Both the position numbers and the translations under genes were made by a program. The notes below the pieces were generated by a model, which did no database searches, was not told the DNA's origin, and saw only the letters and a program-made list of their open reading frames with translations. This document shows, piece by piece, positions 37,731 to 52,300 of a DNA stretch of 64,000 nt. The stretch comes from Haliclona indistincta (taxonomy: Eukaryota; Porifera; Demospongiae; Haplosclerida; Chalinidae): assembly GCA_964017065.1 (NCBI GenBank), contig OZ024790.1, forward strand, positions 1,916,631-1,980,630, given 5' to 3'. How positions within the stretch are numbered: position 1 is the first letter of the stretch; every line of letters starts with the position of its first letter.

Positions 37731-40395
37731 TTACAACCATTGTCCCTTGGTCTCATCATCAAACCCTATCCATCCAGTCTGAGCTGGTGCTGGAGGATTA
37801 CTGGAAGGAGCCGCTCCAGCAAAGCTGTCACCAAACCCTCCTCCTGCTGCTGGTGTAGCTGCCTGTTGTTGAGGCTTTTTAGGAGATGAAAAGTCAAAAT
37901 CATCATAAATTTCTTCGACGCCACCGAATGCTGTGTTGAATCCAGTAGATGGACTAGTTGTCACTGCGGGAGGAGGAGGCTGGGCGGCTATGCCAAAGGG
38001 ATCATTACCAGGAACAGGAGGGAGTGGTCTGTCTTTTACTGATGCCAGTTTATTCATTGAGACGTATTGCTTGGGTTCGTTCTTGACAGGAGTAGGCGCA
38101 GGAGAAGGTGTAGCGGGGGTGAGCTCTGGTGCATTCTTCTTGGCAATATCAAGGAGGTCAGCAAAGGCATCACCCTTGGGCGGAGGACCAGGAGGTGGAG
38201 CAGGGATAGAGGAGGCTGGCTGTAGAGGTTGGGAGAATGCCATGAAGCTTTCTGACCCGGGTGAGCTGAGAAGGTCAGGTGCTGCTTGCTGTTGTGGTTG
38301 CTGGAACATGCCTACTGGCTGCTGCTGCTGGAATGGACCTTGTGGATAGCCCATTGGTTGTCCCATACCAGAGACCATTGGTTGAGTGCCAAACGGTTGA
38401 CCAAATGATGCCATTGGCTGAGAGGGCTGCTGCGGAAATTGCAATTGCGGTGGACTTGCTAGAACGTTCTCTAGATCCATGGAAATATTTGGCTCTAGTG
38501 AGGTAGAAGTGTTGTAGGCTGGGTTAGTGTACTCTGCTGACACTCCTGAATTAAATGTAGATGGTGACTGTGGTTGGGCAGCAAATGGGTTGAGCTGGAG
38601 AGATATTGACTCTTGTGGGTTGCCTGAAGCTGGCGTGGAGGTGAAGGGAGATGATGTCTGTGCCTCTGTAGTGTCAAAATTAGTCCATGCTGTTGGGGAC
38701 GGGAGATCAAGAGAAAGCAGCTCATCAGAAAATGTTCCACTAGAGTTGAGATGCCTGCTCTTATCAGGAACAGAATAAAGATCACTGGATGCTTGTCCTC
38801 CACTAATGTCTAGATTAAGATCCTAACAATAAATAATCAGCTGTTACTATTCATGATTTACCTTAGCAATATCATCAAGCTCATTCTCTAGTTTAATCCA
38901 TTCATCAATTGCTCTTTGTCTTCGTTCCTGTAAAATCAAACAAAACTAAAACAAATGCCACTAATAAAAAATAAATTTAAAGATGGTGTATTCTTCACAT
39001 AAATTTAATACAATTATTACGCACAGAGACTTACCAATAATTCACCGTAGGATTTATTTTTTTATGGCGTAAAAATTTCACTTTGTAAATAATTTAGCTG
39101 GACCTAACTTTTGTTGTTTGAACAGAAAATTGTGCTTTTAAATCGGCTATTTTAAGTCCTAGTTTTTTTCGGGATTTAAAGGGAATTTGGACACCTCACA
39201 TCAAAGAGAACAATATAATTGTCGTGAAATGCTTTGCTCGTACTGGATTTGATAGAATCAACTATATATATCGTCATTACTGATTTGCGACACATGGATC
39301 AGTAGGTAACTAACTCACGTCAGTATTAAGACGTGCTGTTGATAGCTGATGTTGTGGAGGAGGAGGGTCGTCCTGCACTATCAGTGGCTCTGGTTCAGTA
39401 ATCGACTTCCTAAGAGGGACTGGTGGAGGGTTCTGCATGTTAGTGAGAGAGATGTGTATTCTACACATTACGTGAGTCTAATGCTTTACCACCTCTTCTT
39501 CTTTATGAACTTCAAATGTCAGAGCAGCATGATATTCAGGAGGGGCTTCTACTCCACCCACTACCTTAGCTGAAAGAAGAAAGCATCATTTTACATTTGA
39601 AAAAGTTTACAGTTGCGTTCATGTGTTAAAAACAATGGAGGAATACAAGCATTTTTTCCTTCAGTAGTACTGAATGGAAGTGATTAAATATTTGTTAACT
39701 GTGTATGAGTAGCTACAAAGCTCACGTGCTGGTGTATTAGCTGCTGCCTCAGTTGCTGCAGCAGCTGCAGCAGCCTCCTGCTCTCTTCGTTCTCTGACCT
39801 TCTTCTTAGCCTCTTTGAGACGGAACATTAAATCAAACAGCTCTTTTGATGACTGATTGAACTGTATTGCCTATACACAGATAACAATAGACTGTGAGTA
39901 ATCCATTATGTTAAGTTCAAAGGTCATGATTTGAATCAAACATTAATTTTGTTGTTCAGCAAAATATATATTAGTTTGTTTAAGGGAAATTTGAACTGTA
40001 ATTCAACATGAGACGTGTTTATTCATTGTTCGTGCTGCGATATAAACAAATAAATTTGCTACTCCACAATATTAACATTTTAGTTCATGTTGCATTGTGA
40101 CAGACTTACCACTTGTCTTTCTGCTTTGAATTAATTATAGTTTGAGACCAGATGTGGACTCTGTTGTCATGACGACCACACCAAAGTAGCAGATGTCATC
40201 AGGGTCATGTGTCAAGTGTGACACCTTCGATATAGCAACACCTTAAAAAATTAATGACAAAAAACAAGTTCATACATAAAATTATGAATACAAGTACGTA
40301 TGCATGCGTGCGTACCTACTTGAGTGGTTGATTATGTACTTTACTATACGCTTAGCAAAAGAGTCAATCCCTGTGTTGAGTCTTAGTATAGCCTA
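37731..40395 (-). pseudogene. PTB-domain endocytic adaptor (Dab/GULP-like), copy 2, disrupted in the PTB domain
   Basis: Exons: 37731-38822 (364 codons, NPF/DPF-rich tail), 38862-38927, 39319-39432, 39493-39569, 39726-39870 (SSKELFDLMFRLKEAKKK, intact here) and 40110 to about 40243 (PTB core). The PTB-core exon has TAA plus a 1-bp shift after TSGLKL and has lost its acceptor and first codons. The next exon (about 40330-40395) is eroded. The tail exons are fully open and about 97% like copy 1, with small in-frame differences. The lesions differ from those in copy 1, so the two copies decayed independently. Confidence 0.7.
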
Positions 40396-40576
40396 TTGGG
40401 CATCAAAAATAATTAAAGCATCAGTTGTACAGTGTTAGAGTGAAGCAGCTTTGAACTGTGTAGATACAAACACACGATAATCAGTAGACAATGACAATCT
40501 TAGTACATGTCCATCAACACAACTAATAACCAGCTAGTGTTGTTGCTATGATACTAGTGTATATTACTGCTATATG

Positions 40577-41167
40577 AACACGTTATTTTTTATTTCGTCC
40601 AATTATTTTTTGCAGGTTTTAGACCATTTGATAGAAAATCTTTAGCGCATACCTAAGAAAATTGGTAATAACAACCAAACTTTCATAATGTGTGCCTAAA
40701 TTTAGGCATACGATGCCTAAATTTAGGCATGGCATGCCTAAATTTAGGCACAATACTATGCCTAAATTTAGGCATTTTTGCCCAAATTGGTGCAATTTAT
40801 CACATATTTTTAGCAATATAGGACAGCATGCCTAAATTTAGGCATGCATGCCTAAATTTAGGCGCACTTGCCTAATTTTAGGTACACATGCCTAAATTTA
40901 GGCATCCCTGCCTAAATTTAGGCATGCTTACCTAAACTTTCAGAGGTTTTAGTGAACACTAGAAATCTAGCATGCCTAAATTTAGGCAGCTCATGTTTCA
41001 GTTTTGATCTAAAATTAGGTCATTTTAGAGCAAAGGTGCCTAAATTTAGGCATCCATCGTCAAATTTGAGCAAAATTTGTATATTTCTTAGGCAAACGCT
41101 GAAGATAATTAATAAAAAGGTATCAAACCTGCAAAAAATAATTGGACAAAATAAAAAATAACATGTT
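40577..41167. mobile_element. 591-bp foldback-type element filled with a 14-bp palindrome
   Basis: Terminal inverted repeats of about 45 bp (AACACGTTATTTTTTATTTC; inverted right end AACATGTTATTTTTTATTTT). Flanked by TATG at 40573-40576 and 41168-41171; the empty site is at 21612. The interior has ten perfect copies of GCCTAAATTTAGGC plus degenerate ones. No coding capacity. Confidence 0.85.
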
Positions 41168-41699
41168 TATGATGTATCATGATGTGGAAACACAACCCAT
41201 CTGATCCAGTTTGAGTAGCTGCTGTCATCAAACCCTCCTCCTAGCCTGCTGCTGCTGCTTGTGTAGCTATCTGCAGTTGTTGCTACTGAGCTGGGTTAAT
41301 AGGCGATGAATACAACAAGACAACAATGAGCTAACCTTTACTCATAATCATCATAGATCATAACCTGACCCGCATCATTGAATGCTGTGTTGAACCCAGT
41401 AGTGACTAGCTCAATATGTGTTTGTTGTTGTCAGTAGATCAGTTAGTGTAGACCCACTACCATCACTGCAGCTGGTACATGACCTAGTGTATGGTATGAT
41501 CGAGCTACTGTCATCACCTACTGTGAGTGTGCAGTGCTATCCACTACCAGCATCAGCTCTAACCAACCAATTCCTGCACTAATGCAGTACTGTATTCCAG
41601 CTCATCATCAAGAACTATACATGGTTTGTGCACGGTATGATTGTAGTACACAATGACATGATCAATCCAAGCTAGTCAGTATCTGATCACACTGCAGTT

Positions 41700-42834
41700 T
41701 AGGCATGAGCTTATTATTCTTTTAAATTTTCCTATTATTCTTTTAAGAATTTCTCAAAATTTTAACCTATTATTCTCACAAAATTAACCTATTATTCCAG
41801 GATTATTCTCACAAAATTTTCGCCAAATAAAAGTTTTCATCGCTATAAGAAAATTAAAGCTACAAGACTATAAGAAAATTAAAGCTACATGTACATACAT
41901 GTATTTCACAAGTATGGTAAGTACCATTATGTTGATGCATTGTATAGAGGCTTGCACTGAAATTCCTGAAGTAGGTAGCTTGTCTTCGCAAACTCAGAGC
42001 TATCCTAGATAAAATCTACAAGTACTTAGGTAGTCAACTATGGGCGCTTTTGCTGTCAGAGAAGTCTAAGATGGCCGTCGAGGTGAGCCATGCAGCCATA
42101 ACGCAAGAACGAAAGCAAAATCCACGAGTCACACTGCAAGCCATTGTCATACTTAGCCTGTTGATACCCTTAACCGATGATAAAGAAGTGATCGCTGATC
42201 TCTGTAGCAGGATTCCAGGATTATTCTCACAAAATTTTCGCCAAATAAAAGTTTTCATCGCTTAATATCATTGCTCATTAATTATTTTATGCAATTAAAG
42301 ATAATAGCGGACTATAAGAAAATTAAAGCTACATACATGTATTTCACAAGTATGGTAAGTACCATTATGTTGATGCATTGTATAGAGGCTTGCACTGAAA
42401 TTCCTGAAGTAGGTAGCCATTAATCTATATAGGAGATGTCTTCGCAAACTCAGAGCTATCCAACAGTTTAGATAAAATCTACAAGTACTTAGGTAGTCAA
42501 CTATGGGCGCTTTTGCTGTCAGAGAAGTCTAAGATGGCCGTCAAGGTGAGCCATGCAGCCATAACGCAAGAACGAAAGCAAAATCCACGAGTCACACTGC
42601 AAGCCATTGTCATACTTAGCCTGTTGATACCCTTAACCGATGCTTAGAAGTGATCGCTGATCTCTGTAGCTCGATGGACAGAATGAACGTCGTTTACTTC
42701 TATCCATTCCACGTCCTGATGATGCACACGTGACCATGAGTGATCAAATTTGTCCGATTATTCTCGAATATTCTCAAATTCTTTCAGTTACCTATTATTC
42801 TAAAAATTATTCCAGCATAATAAGCGCATGCCTA
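41700..42834. mobile_element. hAT-like non-autonomous element, 1135 bp
   Basis: Ends TAGGCATGAGCTTATTAT and, inverted, TAGGCATGCGCTTATTAT. Flanked by the 8-bp duplication CTGCAGTT at 41692-41699 and 42835-42842; the empty site is near 22124. The interior holds a tandem duplication of a roughly 400-bp segment (about 41820-42260 and 42300-42650) containing GAGAAGTCTAAGATGGCCGTC. No transposase frame. Confidence 0.85.
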
Positions 42835-42999
42835 CTGCAGTTCATCATAATAGTTATGAAAATTCATTTTCACACATGAGTAGCCGCCATCTTAGTTCGA
42901 GGTCATCCCTACATATCATTGCCGATCGGCAATGATAACAAACCACATGATTTTACTGCAGTGCTGTGTCTTGATTCAGTACTAGTGAGTATGAGTGAA

Positions 43000-43340
43000 T
43001 GCTGTCTTGTTATGAGTGAGTGTTTGTACTCATCATCAGCTATACTGTATCAGTACATGACTTAACACATTATGAAGCATCTCTTACTATAGTATCATGA
43101 TACCACACTGTACCCACCCATCACTGAAGATTATGACTACTCATTCATCTCAATCAACTTCATACAAAATAAAATGTATTTCAAAAAATCTAATTTACAT
43201 ACAAAAAATACTAATTAAATGTTCAATTCTACTAAATGACAAGATAACAAACACAAGATAAGGAAAAAGGAAAACATTGAAAAATAATAAAATTAAAAGT
43301 AGTATGCATTAGACAAAAAAAAGCTATTGACACATTGTGT
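43000..43340. other. Spacer 3' of gene C
   Basis: A+T-rich sequence between the adaptor relic and the stop codon of gene C. It probably includes the 3' untranslated region. No element ends recognised. Confidence 0.4.
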
Positions 43341-43342
43341 TG

Positions 43343-46300
43343 TCAATAATTATAAGTTTTCTGAATAGTGTAACTCAGTTCCTCTTCTCCTACAAAGTTA
43401 GATCGTAGCACAGTGACAAGAGTGGCCCAGTCGGCTGGGCTCTCTAGAGTAGACTGCTGCTGCCAGCATGTGAACACATCACTAAAGCAATCAAGAGGAT
43501 CTCCACGACGATGCTGATCAATAGCATCAAGGTCATTCTGCTCTATCCCTAGAGACACACCCACTCTCTTCCATTTAGCAGATATCTTGCTAGCTACTGC
43601 TTCCATGAACTGGAATCGTGATACTGTATCAGTGCCTGCACAGACAAACAGAATACACATCATGACATGCACCAACTGTTAGCTCACCAGATGGAGAAGG
43701 AGATGAGAGAGTGATGGAGGGAGACTGAGCAATGGCTGATGCTGAGAGAGGGACTACATAAAAATAGACAATCATCAAAGAATCTGTGTCAAAGCATAAC
43801 ATCTCACCAGTTGGAGGAGGTGATTGTGGTGTAGCAGTGGCTGATGAGGCAGAGACTGTGCTGGCTACATGAAAAGACACACAATAATACTAACATGCTG
43901 ATCATCATCTGCCGCACTCACCATCTGGTGCTGCTAGCCATGCCAGCATCCTCTCATCAGAGCATGGACCACAACCAACCTGGGGTTTAACAGAGCAGGT
44001 GAGACGGGCTGGAGAGAAGGTAGTCTCTACCACACAAGCATGAGGAATAGATTCACATTTCTTGAAGGGACAGAAGAACCCATCAGTGAACACAATCTGC
44101 TTAGAATCAAGATGACGCTGCCTGCAGACTGCGGCTATGGCATGGTGGATAGTGTCTTTGATACGAGGAGCAGCTGACGGGTGCCCATTGAAGTGAACTG
44201 TAAGCCAAGCATGGCACTCTACTAGTAGCACTACTCCTCCACCGACCTTGCACTTGAGACTGACTGCATTACGACCAATGATTTCATCAAGAAGAAAGAG
44301 CTTATCGCCAAGCAAAGCCACTACTAAGGCAGAGAACATACCAAGAGGCATTACCCTGGTGCGACAGAGAAGAACAAGAGGAGCAAGATCACAAGAAAGA
44401 GAGGAAATCTTCTTGTTGGTAGGAAGGATAGAGGGAATGAGGAAAAGATTTTCTTCACCGATGCACACAGGTGCAATGATTAGTAGATGCTGTAGAATAG
44501 ACAGGAAGTCATCCACTGAGTAACTACACTTCCTCTTCACATTCACTCGATACTTGGAGCACACAATATCTACTAGCTTCTTGTTAAACAACCCTTGCTC
44601 TCGCAGCCTTCGTACCAATGCCATGTGCTCTGAAAGGAGAGGATATTGAGAGGGAATGAGGTGGAGGTCGATGATGCCGAGATTCAATATCTCAGTGACT
44701 TCACTGAGAATAGCCTGAGGGTCAGTGAAGACCAGGTGAGGGGCAGCAGCTGGGAAATGCATGCAGAGAGCAGCACCATCAAGAAACACTAATGCTACCA
44801 TCACATCTTCCTCTCCCATACTGAGATTCCTTCCTACCTCTATACACTCCACCCGACCAAGAACACTCCGACCTTCCTTTTTTGCTTTGCTGCTCACCTC
44901 CAGTTCAAATATATACCATCTAGTAGGTATATCTACTTCTGCATCACCACAAGCATCCATGATCTTCTTTCTTATAAAAGACGCTACCTTGCTGCGACCC
45001 TTTGTAACCCGAGTGTTGATCGGGAGGAGAATATCTCCATCAGGACTAACCTCAATGCACATTGACTTCAGATCACCAAGACTCTCTTTTAGCGATTCAT
45101 TCTTTTTGGCTATGCTCTCTTGAAAAAGTGACCAGTGCTTATCAGCGTGAGTGCCGATCAAGAGGAACTTCGATCCTAGGCTATATCTTTCCTTTGTGTG
45201 CTTGACAGAAGAGAGGATGCGAATGAGGTCTTCAATATCCTCAAGTTGAGATTTCTCTAGCTTTGTTGGTTGGCGAAGATGCTGGTCATCTTTCACATAC
45301 TCGTACTGGAGCTTATCATTGATAGAGTGGTTGAGCTTTGAGGCTACTACGTTGACCGTGCTACCCCTGACAAATGCAGGAACGAGGCTAATGAATGACG
45401 GCTGTCCACCAGAGTCGATTAAGTGGACAAGGGTCTTCTTTGTCCCAAGATTCTTTGATGGTTTGGGATCAGTAACTATCTTGCGAGCAACATTCAAAAC
45501 TGTGCCTTCTGGTTTCAGAGGAACTGGCAGAACATTAGTATACTTGGCACTATCTTCACGTGATGAACTAGAAACCAGTGGAGTAGCTGGTGATAGCACT
45601 GGAGGAGTGTGATCCACATCAGATCGCTCCTGTGCACTGCTCTCAGTGGCTGCTGGAGTGGTGCTGGTGGCTGGTTGAAGAGGAACAGCACGAGATGGAT
45701 TGAGCTCAATCAACTTTACCTCCTCTGCGATGTATTTGAGGTAGGTATTTTCATCGAGCACCGTCCACGTAACATCTCCGCTGCCATCGGTTTTGATGCG
45801 GTAGAAAGAGATGGCTCTGGTTGCTTGTGTTGCTAACGGTGTGCTGGTCCTACTAGGAGGAGGTGGTAGGCCAAGCAGGAGATGTCTGATGCCGGTCTTG
45901 CCCACGCCAGGAGGACCCGTAATAAGAGCTTTAATGATAAGCAGTTTAGTACGACCCTCTCTCATAGCCCTTCGGACTAGCTTTGTGTAGTTTTGAGTAG
46001 CTTTTTCTGTGAATAAAGTACAATGTAGTTGTAATAATTCATCTTTAACTTTCACTTCTAATTTTTGCCTTTGATTGAAATGACGGACAAAATTATCATT
46101 GTCGCTTGGCAATGATAATATTATGTTGGCAAGACTATGAAGTAAGGTGACAGCTAATCAAGTGTGAAAATGAGTTATTGCACATAATTATCACCGCCGT
46201 TATACATTTCTACTGCATTTTAATCATCTGTGAGTGAATGGAAATGTAAGCACTTGTAAGAAGTCTATGAAAGTCTCATGGAAATCTTGCTTGATGACGA

Positions 46301-49300
46301 AAGTCAAGATGACGACTCTCAGAAAGGCGCAGCAGATTTTTATTGTCTTATAGCATTTCTCGAGAATCAGTAAGTTACAATTAGATTAAATTATTTTATT
46401 TTTTTAATTATGAATTTTGACTACGTAGCATAATGTATTGAATAACCATAACACTTGCTAAATTGTAATTCTTTCATGTCTAAACTAATAGTAACATTGT
46501 TATAACTGACAAGAGAAAAGTGTACCAATGGCGCTTATTCATTTTTATAATTCTTAAATTAAAATTTACTGTCCAGGGGTGCATATGCGCGTTATTTAGA
46601 ATCATTTTTTCAATCATTGCTGTGTATTTCCATGCTAGATTCACTTCTGTCAAAATGATAGAATAGTTTATCCTACAACTGCCTTGCGTTGGGAAATAGG
46701 AATGCCCATAGATAGGTATCTTGAACAGAAGAAATTTTCATGAAATATTGCGTAAGTGGTGTCTCACATGTTCACGCTTAAAATCATTCAGGATTGCTAC
46801 TAAAGTTTTCAGGCACAGGATTATACACAGGTAGGGTTAGCTAATAATGTCGTTGTAGCTACTAGATGCACTCAACCTGAGAAAAACAGAGATTATGCCG
46901 CTTGAAATTATTCTGGCAACCAGGCGTTGCATCTTGTTAGCTGTCATGGCTTCTCGCCTAAGTCACTTGCTCATTTGTGTTCTGCTGTGTGGTAGTCACT
47001 GAGGGCAAAAGCCACAGCCACATGAATATTAAGTAAGTGGTATTGCGTGAATATAATTAACACCATGAATAATCAATCGCCGATTATGATGTAATGATGC
47101 AAAATGACGTAGTGGGTGGTGGCAGGAGCACATAAACAGAAGGAGCGTGCAACTTACAGTGCCAACACTTTAATAATTAATTACATACTTCCGCTTTACC
47201 TACAGGTATGAACGTACGTCATATCTATTTAACGCGCATTACTTGGTAAGTTTACGACAGCGAGCGCGCCTTGTGTTGCTCAGCTTGAATACGGTCATCC
47301 CAGCTTTCATTGCGCTCCTCACGGGCGAGTTGTAAACGAATCCTCTCTTGCCGCACTTAGATCTATTATGTATCACGTGCACAGAACGTATGTCACGCAT
47401 ATTTAATGAAGCACAAAAACTTCCAAATAAGGAAGTTCTGAGCACACATCTGTGAATCTAATTATACACTATTGGCACTAACGCGCGGTTTACAGTTGCA
47501 CACTCCTTCTGTTCATGTGCTCCTGGTGGTGGATAACGGGTGAAAACTGAAAAATCGGCTTCGGGTCTGAAATTTCCGATGCTGGAACCCCCCAAGTGAT
47601 ACTATAAAATTGTGTTTCAATTGGTCACATGCACGAGCATGATCTGCTGAGAGTGCGGGAGCTAGAACAACTGTTTGGTCGCTATCCATACTGCAATGTG
47701 TGCGTGGAGCAAAGGCGAAAATAGACCTAGAGAATGGTTCTGCTATCTCAACCAACTGTGTTCTCATGTAACACTGAGCCAATACCTGATATGTAACCAC
47801 GTATCACAAACACCCTTGAGTCCACAGCCATCACATAAATTATCTAAACAAAGGGAATTGACAATGTTTAATTTTATGTTCATTCAATAGTTGTCTAGAT
47901 AAGATCACTTCATAGCTACTGCAGTTTCCAATCATAGTCAAGTAGGTTGTCATTACCACTAAGCAATGGCTGAGGATGTGATAACAGCTTCCCTATATTA
48001 TACAATCATCATCAGGTAATGGTCATTGTGTAAGCTAACCACATGTACAGCCATTCACACTATGACAACATACTTGAAACTGCAGTACATACTGGAGGCT
48101 GTATGTGAACTAAACAAAGTCTAACAAAATTAATCGTTATGGTTAACTGGAATGTAGAACTGAAAAATTGCAACTAAAATTTTAGAAAAAATAATGAAAA
48201 CAGCTCAAAGTCAGTTCTGATACAGTGGTTCCATTACTACTTGCGAGTGAAAGTGTCAACTGTAGAGCGTAAACCGTGTTCAAGTGTTAATGTAATTTAC
48301 CATCCAAATAAGGTACAAATCATGCTTTATGCTTGTCACTGTTGCAAGAAGTAATAAACCACTGTACAGTGAATACAGTTTAACTAGTCACTGTCAAATC
48401 TCATGTACAGTAAAGATTGTGTACTACAATAAGTGTATCAGTGTTTACTGAGTTCACACAATCTCTGATACATAATTATGAGTATGGCGTATGTAGCAAT
48501 ACCATATTGTCATGGTAACAGGTGTAACAACCATGAGCATAACAATACTCACCAACTGTCACTAGGTAGTCAACAATGGAATGGTTATCACACTGCTTTG
48601 CTAGCTCCAGTGGAGTCCTCCCATCCTGCAGGTAATGATGAAGACACATACACAGTATAATGGATACCAATAAAGCCAAAACAACACAAACAGCAATAAT
48701 CTCTCAAGCTATGGATAATTGACTACAGACAATGAAAATTTCAAACATGAAAAATATTTTTGATGCCTTTAAACAATTTTTTAGGTAATCCTGAAACAAT
48801 TATTTTTATAATCAATAAAATTGGTAGATTGGACAAATTGATAGAATCAATTCACAATTAAAAGCAAATACAGAATTTAACATGATTGTATTGCAACTAT
48901 CACAATCTCATCACCTCAGTGACACTCACCTTATCCCTCAGCTGTATGTTGGCTCCATGGGATACTAGTAGCTTCACCACCTCCAGACGACCCTTCATAG
49001 CAGCATAGTGACAGGCAGTCCGTGAGTACTATAAGAGGATAGGAGGAGTACAGCTGGTACTGTAGCACATCAACAACAATCACACACTGTAAACACTTCA
49101 TATTATGACATGAGATGATTTGATGTACAAGATTAAGCTTTAAGAGACAGACTCACTCTGTGACCATCATTACACTCGTCCTCATGGGTAGTACTATTGG
49201 TAGCTAGCTGTCAGTCATGGGCCACACCAACTCAATGGTGTACTATAACATTCATATGACCACTTCTCATGATGAGGTGACTATGGCAGTCATGATTATG

Positions 49301-52300
49301 GATCATGATTGGTTACAAGCACATTGCTAACACAAGAAATTCTAACAGAGGCTCATTGGTAGCAGGCGCGTATGCACGATAGGTTTCCAGGGTTTCCGGA
49401 AACCCCCCTTGTAGCCCCACTTACTTAGTATTCATGAGTATTCATAGTAAATTAGCTAGCTAAACCACGTGCCCTTATCTGAAGCAGCTGGTTTATATGA
49501 GCTATTACAGCCAGAACAGCTAGCCAAGTGCGCAGCAAGTATAATTTTATACGCGTACGTATCATACGATCACGTGTAATCTATGAAGCTCATGAATATT
49601 AATTAGCAAAATGTTTCGCGCGCTCCGCGCGCGATTTCGAAACCCCCCTTTATATTTGCTGGCTACGCCACTGGGTAGATGGTAACCTTGAGAATATAGT
49701 GATGTACTGATCATGTCATTACCAGCCTCCACAATACTACAATACCACATGTTCATAACAATTGCAGAGCTACATGTGCAATACTGTGGGATACCAGTGG
49801 TGCTGAAACCATTAACATTTAGTTACATAATACAGCTAGTATAACTGTGAACATTGCTGACCATACCCCACATAATGGTGATGGCATCTAGATCAGTATC
49901 TATGTAGTCTAGTAAAACCGACCACAAGTCAGAATGACACTCATATCATGTTGTTTGTTTGTTTCTAGTTGGTGTGTAGTAGTGAGTGCTGCCTCTGGCA
50001 CAGTGCAGTCTAACACACACAGGAACAACACAGCACATTATAGCAATATCAACAAGTCAGAATGCAAGCCATTAACACACTTAGCCTGTTCATACACTAG
50101 TTGGTTCATAGTAGCAAGCACTACCTCTGATACAGAATGACACACAGAGCAAGTACTGTAACCCTCTGAGGCATGTGCCAAGGGTTAGTGTGTGTGAAAC
50201 ACTCCATGTCTGTTGCTAGTGTGAATGCCAGCAATGATACAGCAAATCACTAATTACCGACTAGAGTAAAGTGATATCACACAGCTTCTCTGAGAACACT
50301 GTGTGCATGAGACAGGAATGAGATGAGTTGAATGCTCTTACAGATTATTACTAAAATGCATGAGCAAGTCGAGATATCACAGGTACTCTAGTGTAGCTGA
50401 GCACTAAAGGCGTGTTCACATGGACTATGCAAAGTGGATCGAATGCGCATTCAATCCCGTTTGTCAGGGTTCACATGAATCCGCTTGACGCTGTAGCTAG
50501 GCTTTGATATAACTTGATCATGTGATATCACTAGACTGCTACACTATCCTTTAGTACTGGTTGATTATACAAGCTAGCGGCTAGACTATGATAGTAAATG
50601 TTTATTTACACATAGCATAATGTAATCAGAATCTAGTCATGCATGCTAGTACACTGGACAGAGAAAGACAGTGTATTAGAAGAACAAAGTATAGTCACAT
50701 AGCCAGGCTACCCAAATTACATTATGGTTAAAATGTAGTTGCTATAAGACTCACCATGCTTGTGGCATTAACTTGAGCTGAGGTCTCCTCAACCAGGTAT
50801 TGCACAATGGCTGTGCGACCATATGCAGCAGCTGTAATTAGAGCAGTCCATCCATACTGCACATGAGAAGAGTGGATCAATACAACACACTATTGTCACT
50901 AATATCTCAACCATTATTCACCATCAAGCATATCCTCACTAGTCATGCACTTATTATTATGCTGAAATGATTATTAGAATAATAGGTAACTGACAGAATT
51001 TGAGAATAATCGGTCAAACATGATGACCCATAGTCATCATCAGGATGATGAGTGGAAGCATCAAAATAATGATGAGTAAAATCAATTTAGGAGTACAGGT
51101 ATGAACCAGTAGCCAGTGTAGATCGACGACTTATCAGAGTGTATTAGGAATTTTTTTCGTGTACTAGAACCGTGCTTATGATGTCAAGTCGCTTGATTGT
51201 CACGTCTGTATTCTGCTGCATTTGCATAGGCTATGAATGATTCATGTGTATCATTAACCCTCGGCACATGCACGAGGGTTACGTTACTTATTTTTCATTC
51301 ACTCATTCGTTCATTCTGTCCATTGAGCACAATAATGAACAAAAGGCAATAATAACAATTTTACGTTCCAGTCTTTTTAGGAATTTGTGCATTCTCATGA
51401 ATGCACAGCACTTTTTAGAAATCTCCAAAATGTGTGCGCTTCTGTGTCCTCCTCCCAGTGGGATTAACATGCTCTCAGTAGCTGCTACCAGTACCTTTCC
51501 ATGTACTGTACTGATACTAACATGGTAGTATGCATGCTAATAATGACTCTTGGTATTCCAGGAAATGTGGAAGAAAGCAGTGTGTACCATGCTCTCTTAC
51601 TGTGACATTCTGGACTACACAACATTACCAGCTAGTGGTACACTACACCACTACATGTTCACACACACACTCATAATGGACTAGCTGATGGAGACTCACC
51701 CTATCAGGATTCTTCCAATTTGGGTCTGCTCCTCTCTGGATAGCGGAGCGAGCATCATCCAGTCCATCATTAAAACCACAAGCATCATTCAGCTCCTCAT
51801 CCTGTGTGAGTAGAGCACACAGAGCAGCACCACTGACAGGTGATCATACCAACACTCTCACACACCCTCTCCCAGGGCCGTAGCAAGCGCTCGGCTGGTC
51901 CGGCTTTGGCCGGACCAGTTTTTACGCTGACTTAATATTATTCACAATCATTATTGTGCCACGCCCCTCATTAATGCCGGCTGCGCGTACGCGCACGCTT
52001 GGCTTGTAGTTTTGCATGCTGATGCTGCAGCTGCAGCAGGCTGTCAGCTATGCTGCAGCTGTGTTTCTATTTAGCAATCAAGGTGTTAAAAGTTGCTAAA
52101 CGCTGTAACAGCTTATTATAATAATCAAAATTATAGGGTGTGGCTGTGGGCGTGGACATGTCACACCCACAAGCCGGACCAGTAATTTTTTGCTTGCTAC
52201 GGCTCTGCCCTCTCCATAATACACAGTCCTAGCTACAAACAAGACCACAAGTGTTGTTACAGACTGGTAGTAGCCACACAAATCACAGCTTGTCCTGGGA

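Larger units (their letters stand above)
40400..43000 (-). pseudogene. Adaptor-gene relic split by two transposons
   Basis: 40400-40572, 41168-41691 and 42843-43000 together match 21430-22190, the relic beside gene A, in the same order. Two elements (40577-41167 and 41700-42834) interrupt it exactly. No open coding exon remains. Confidence 0.7.
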
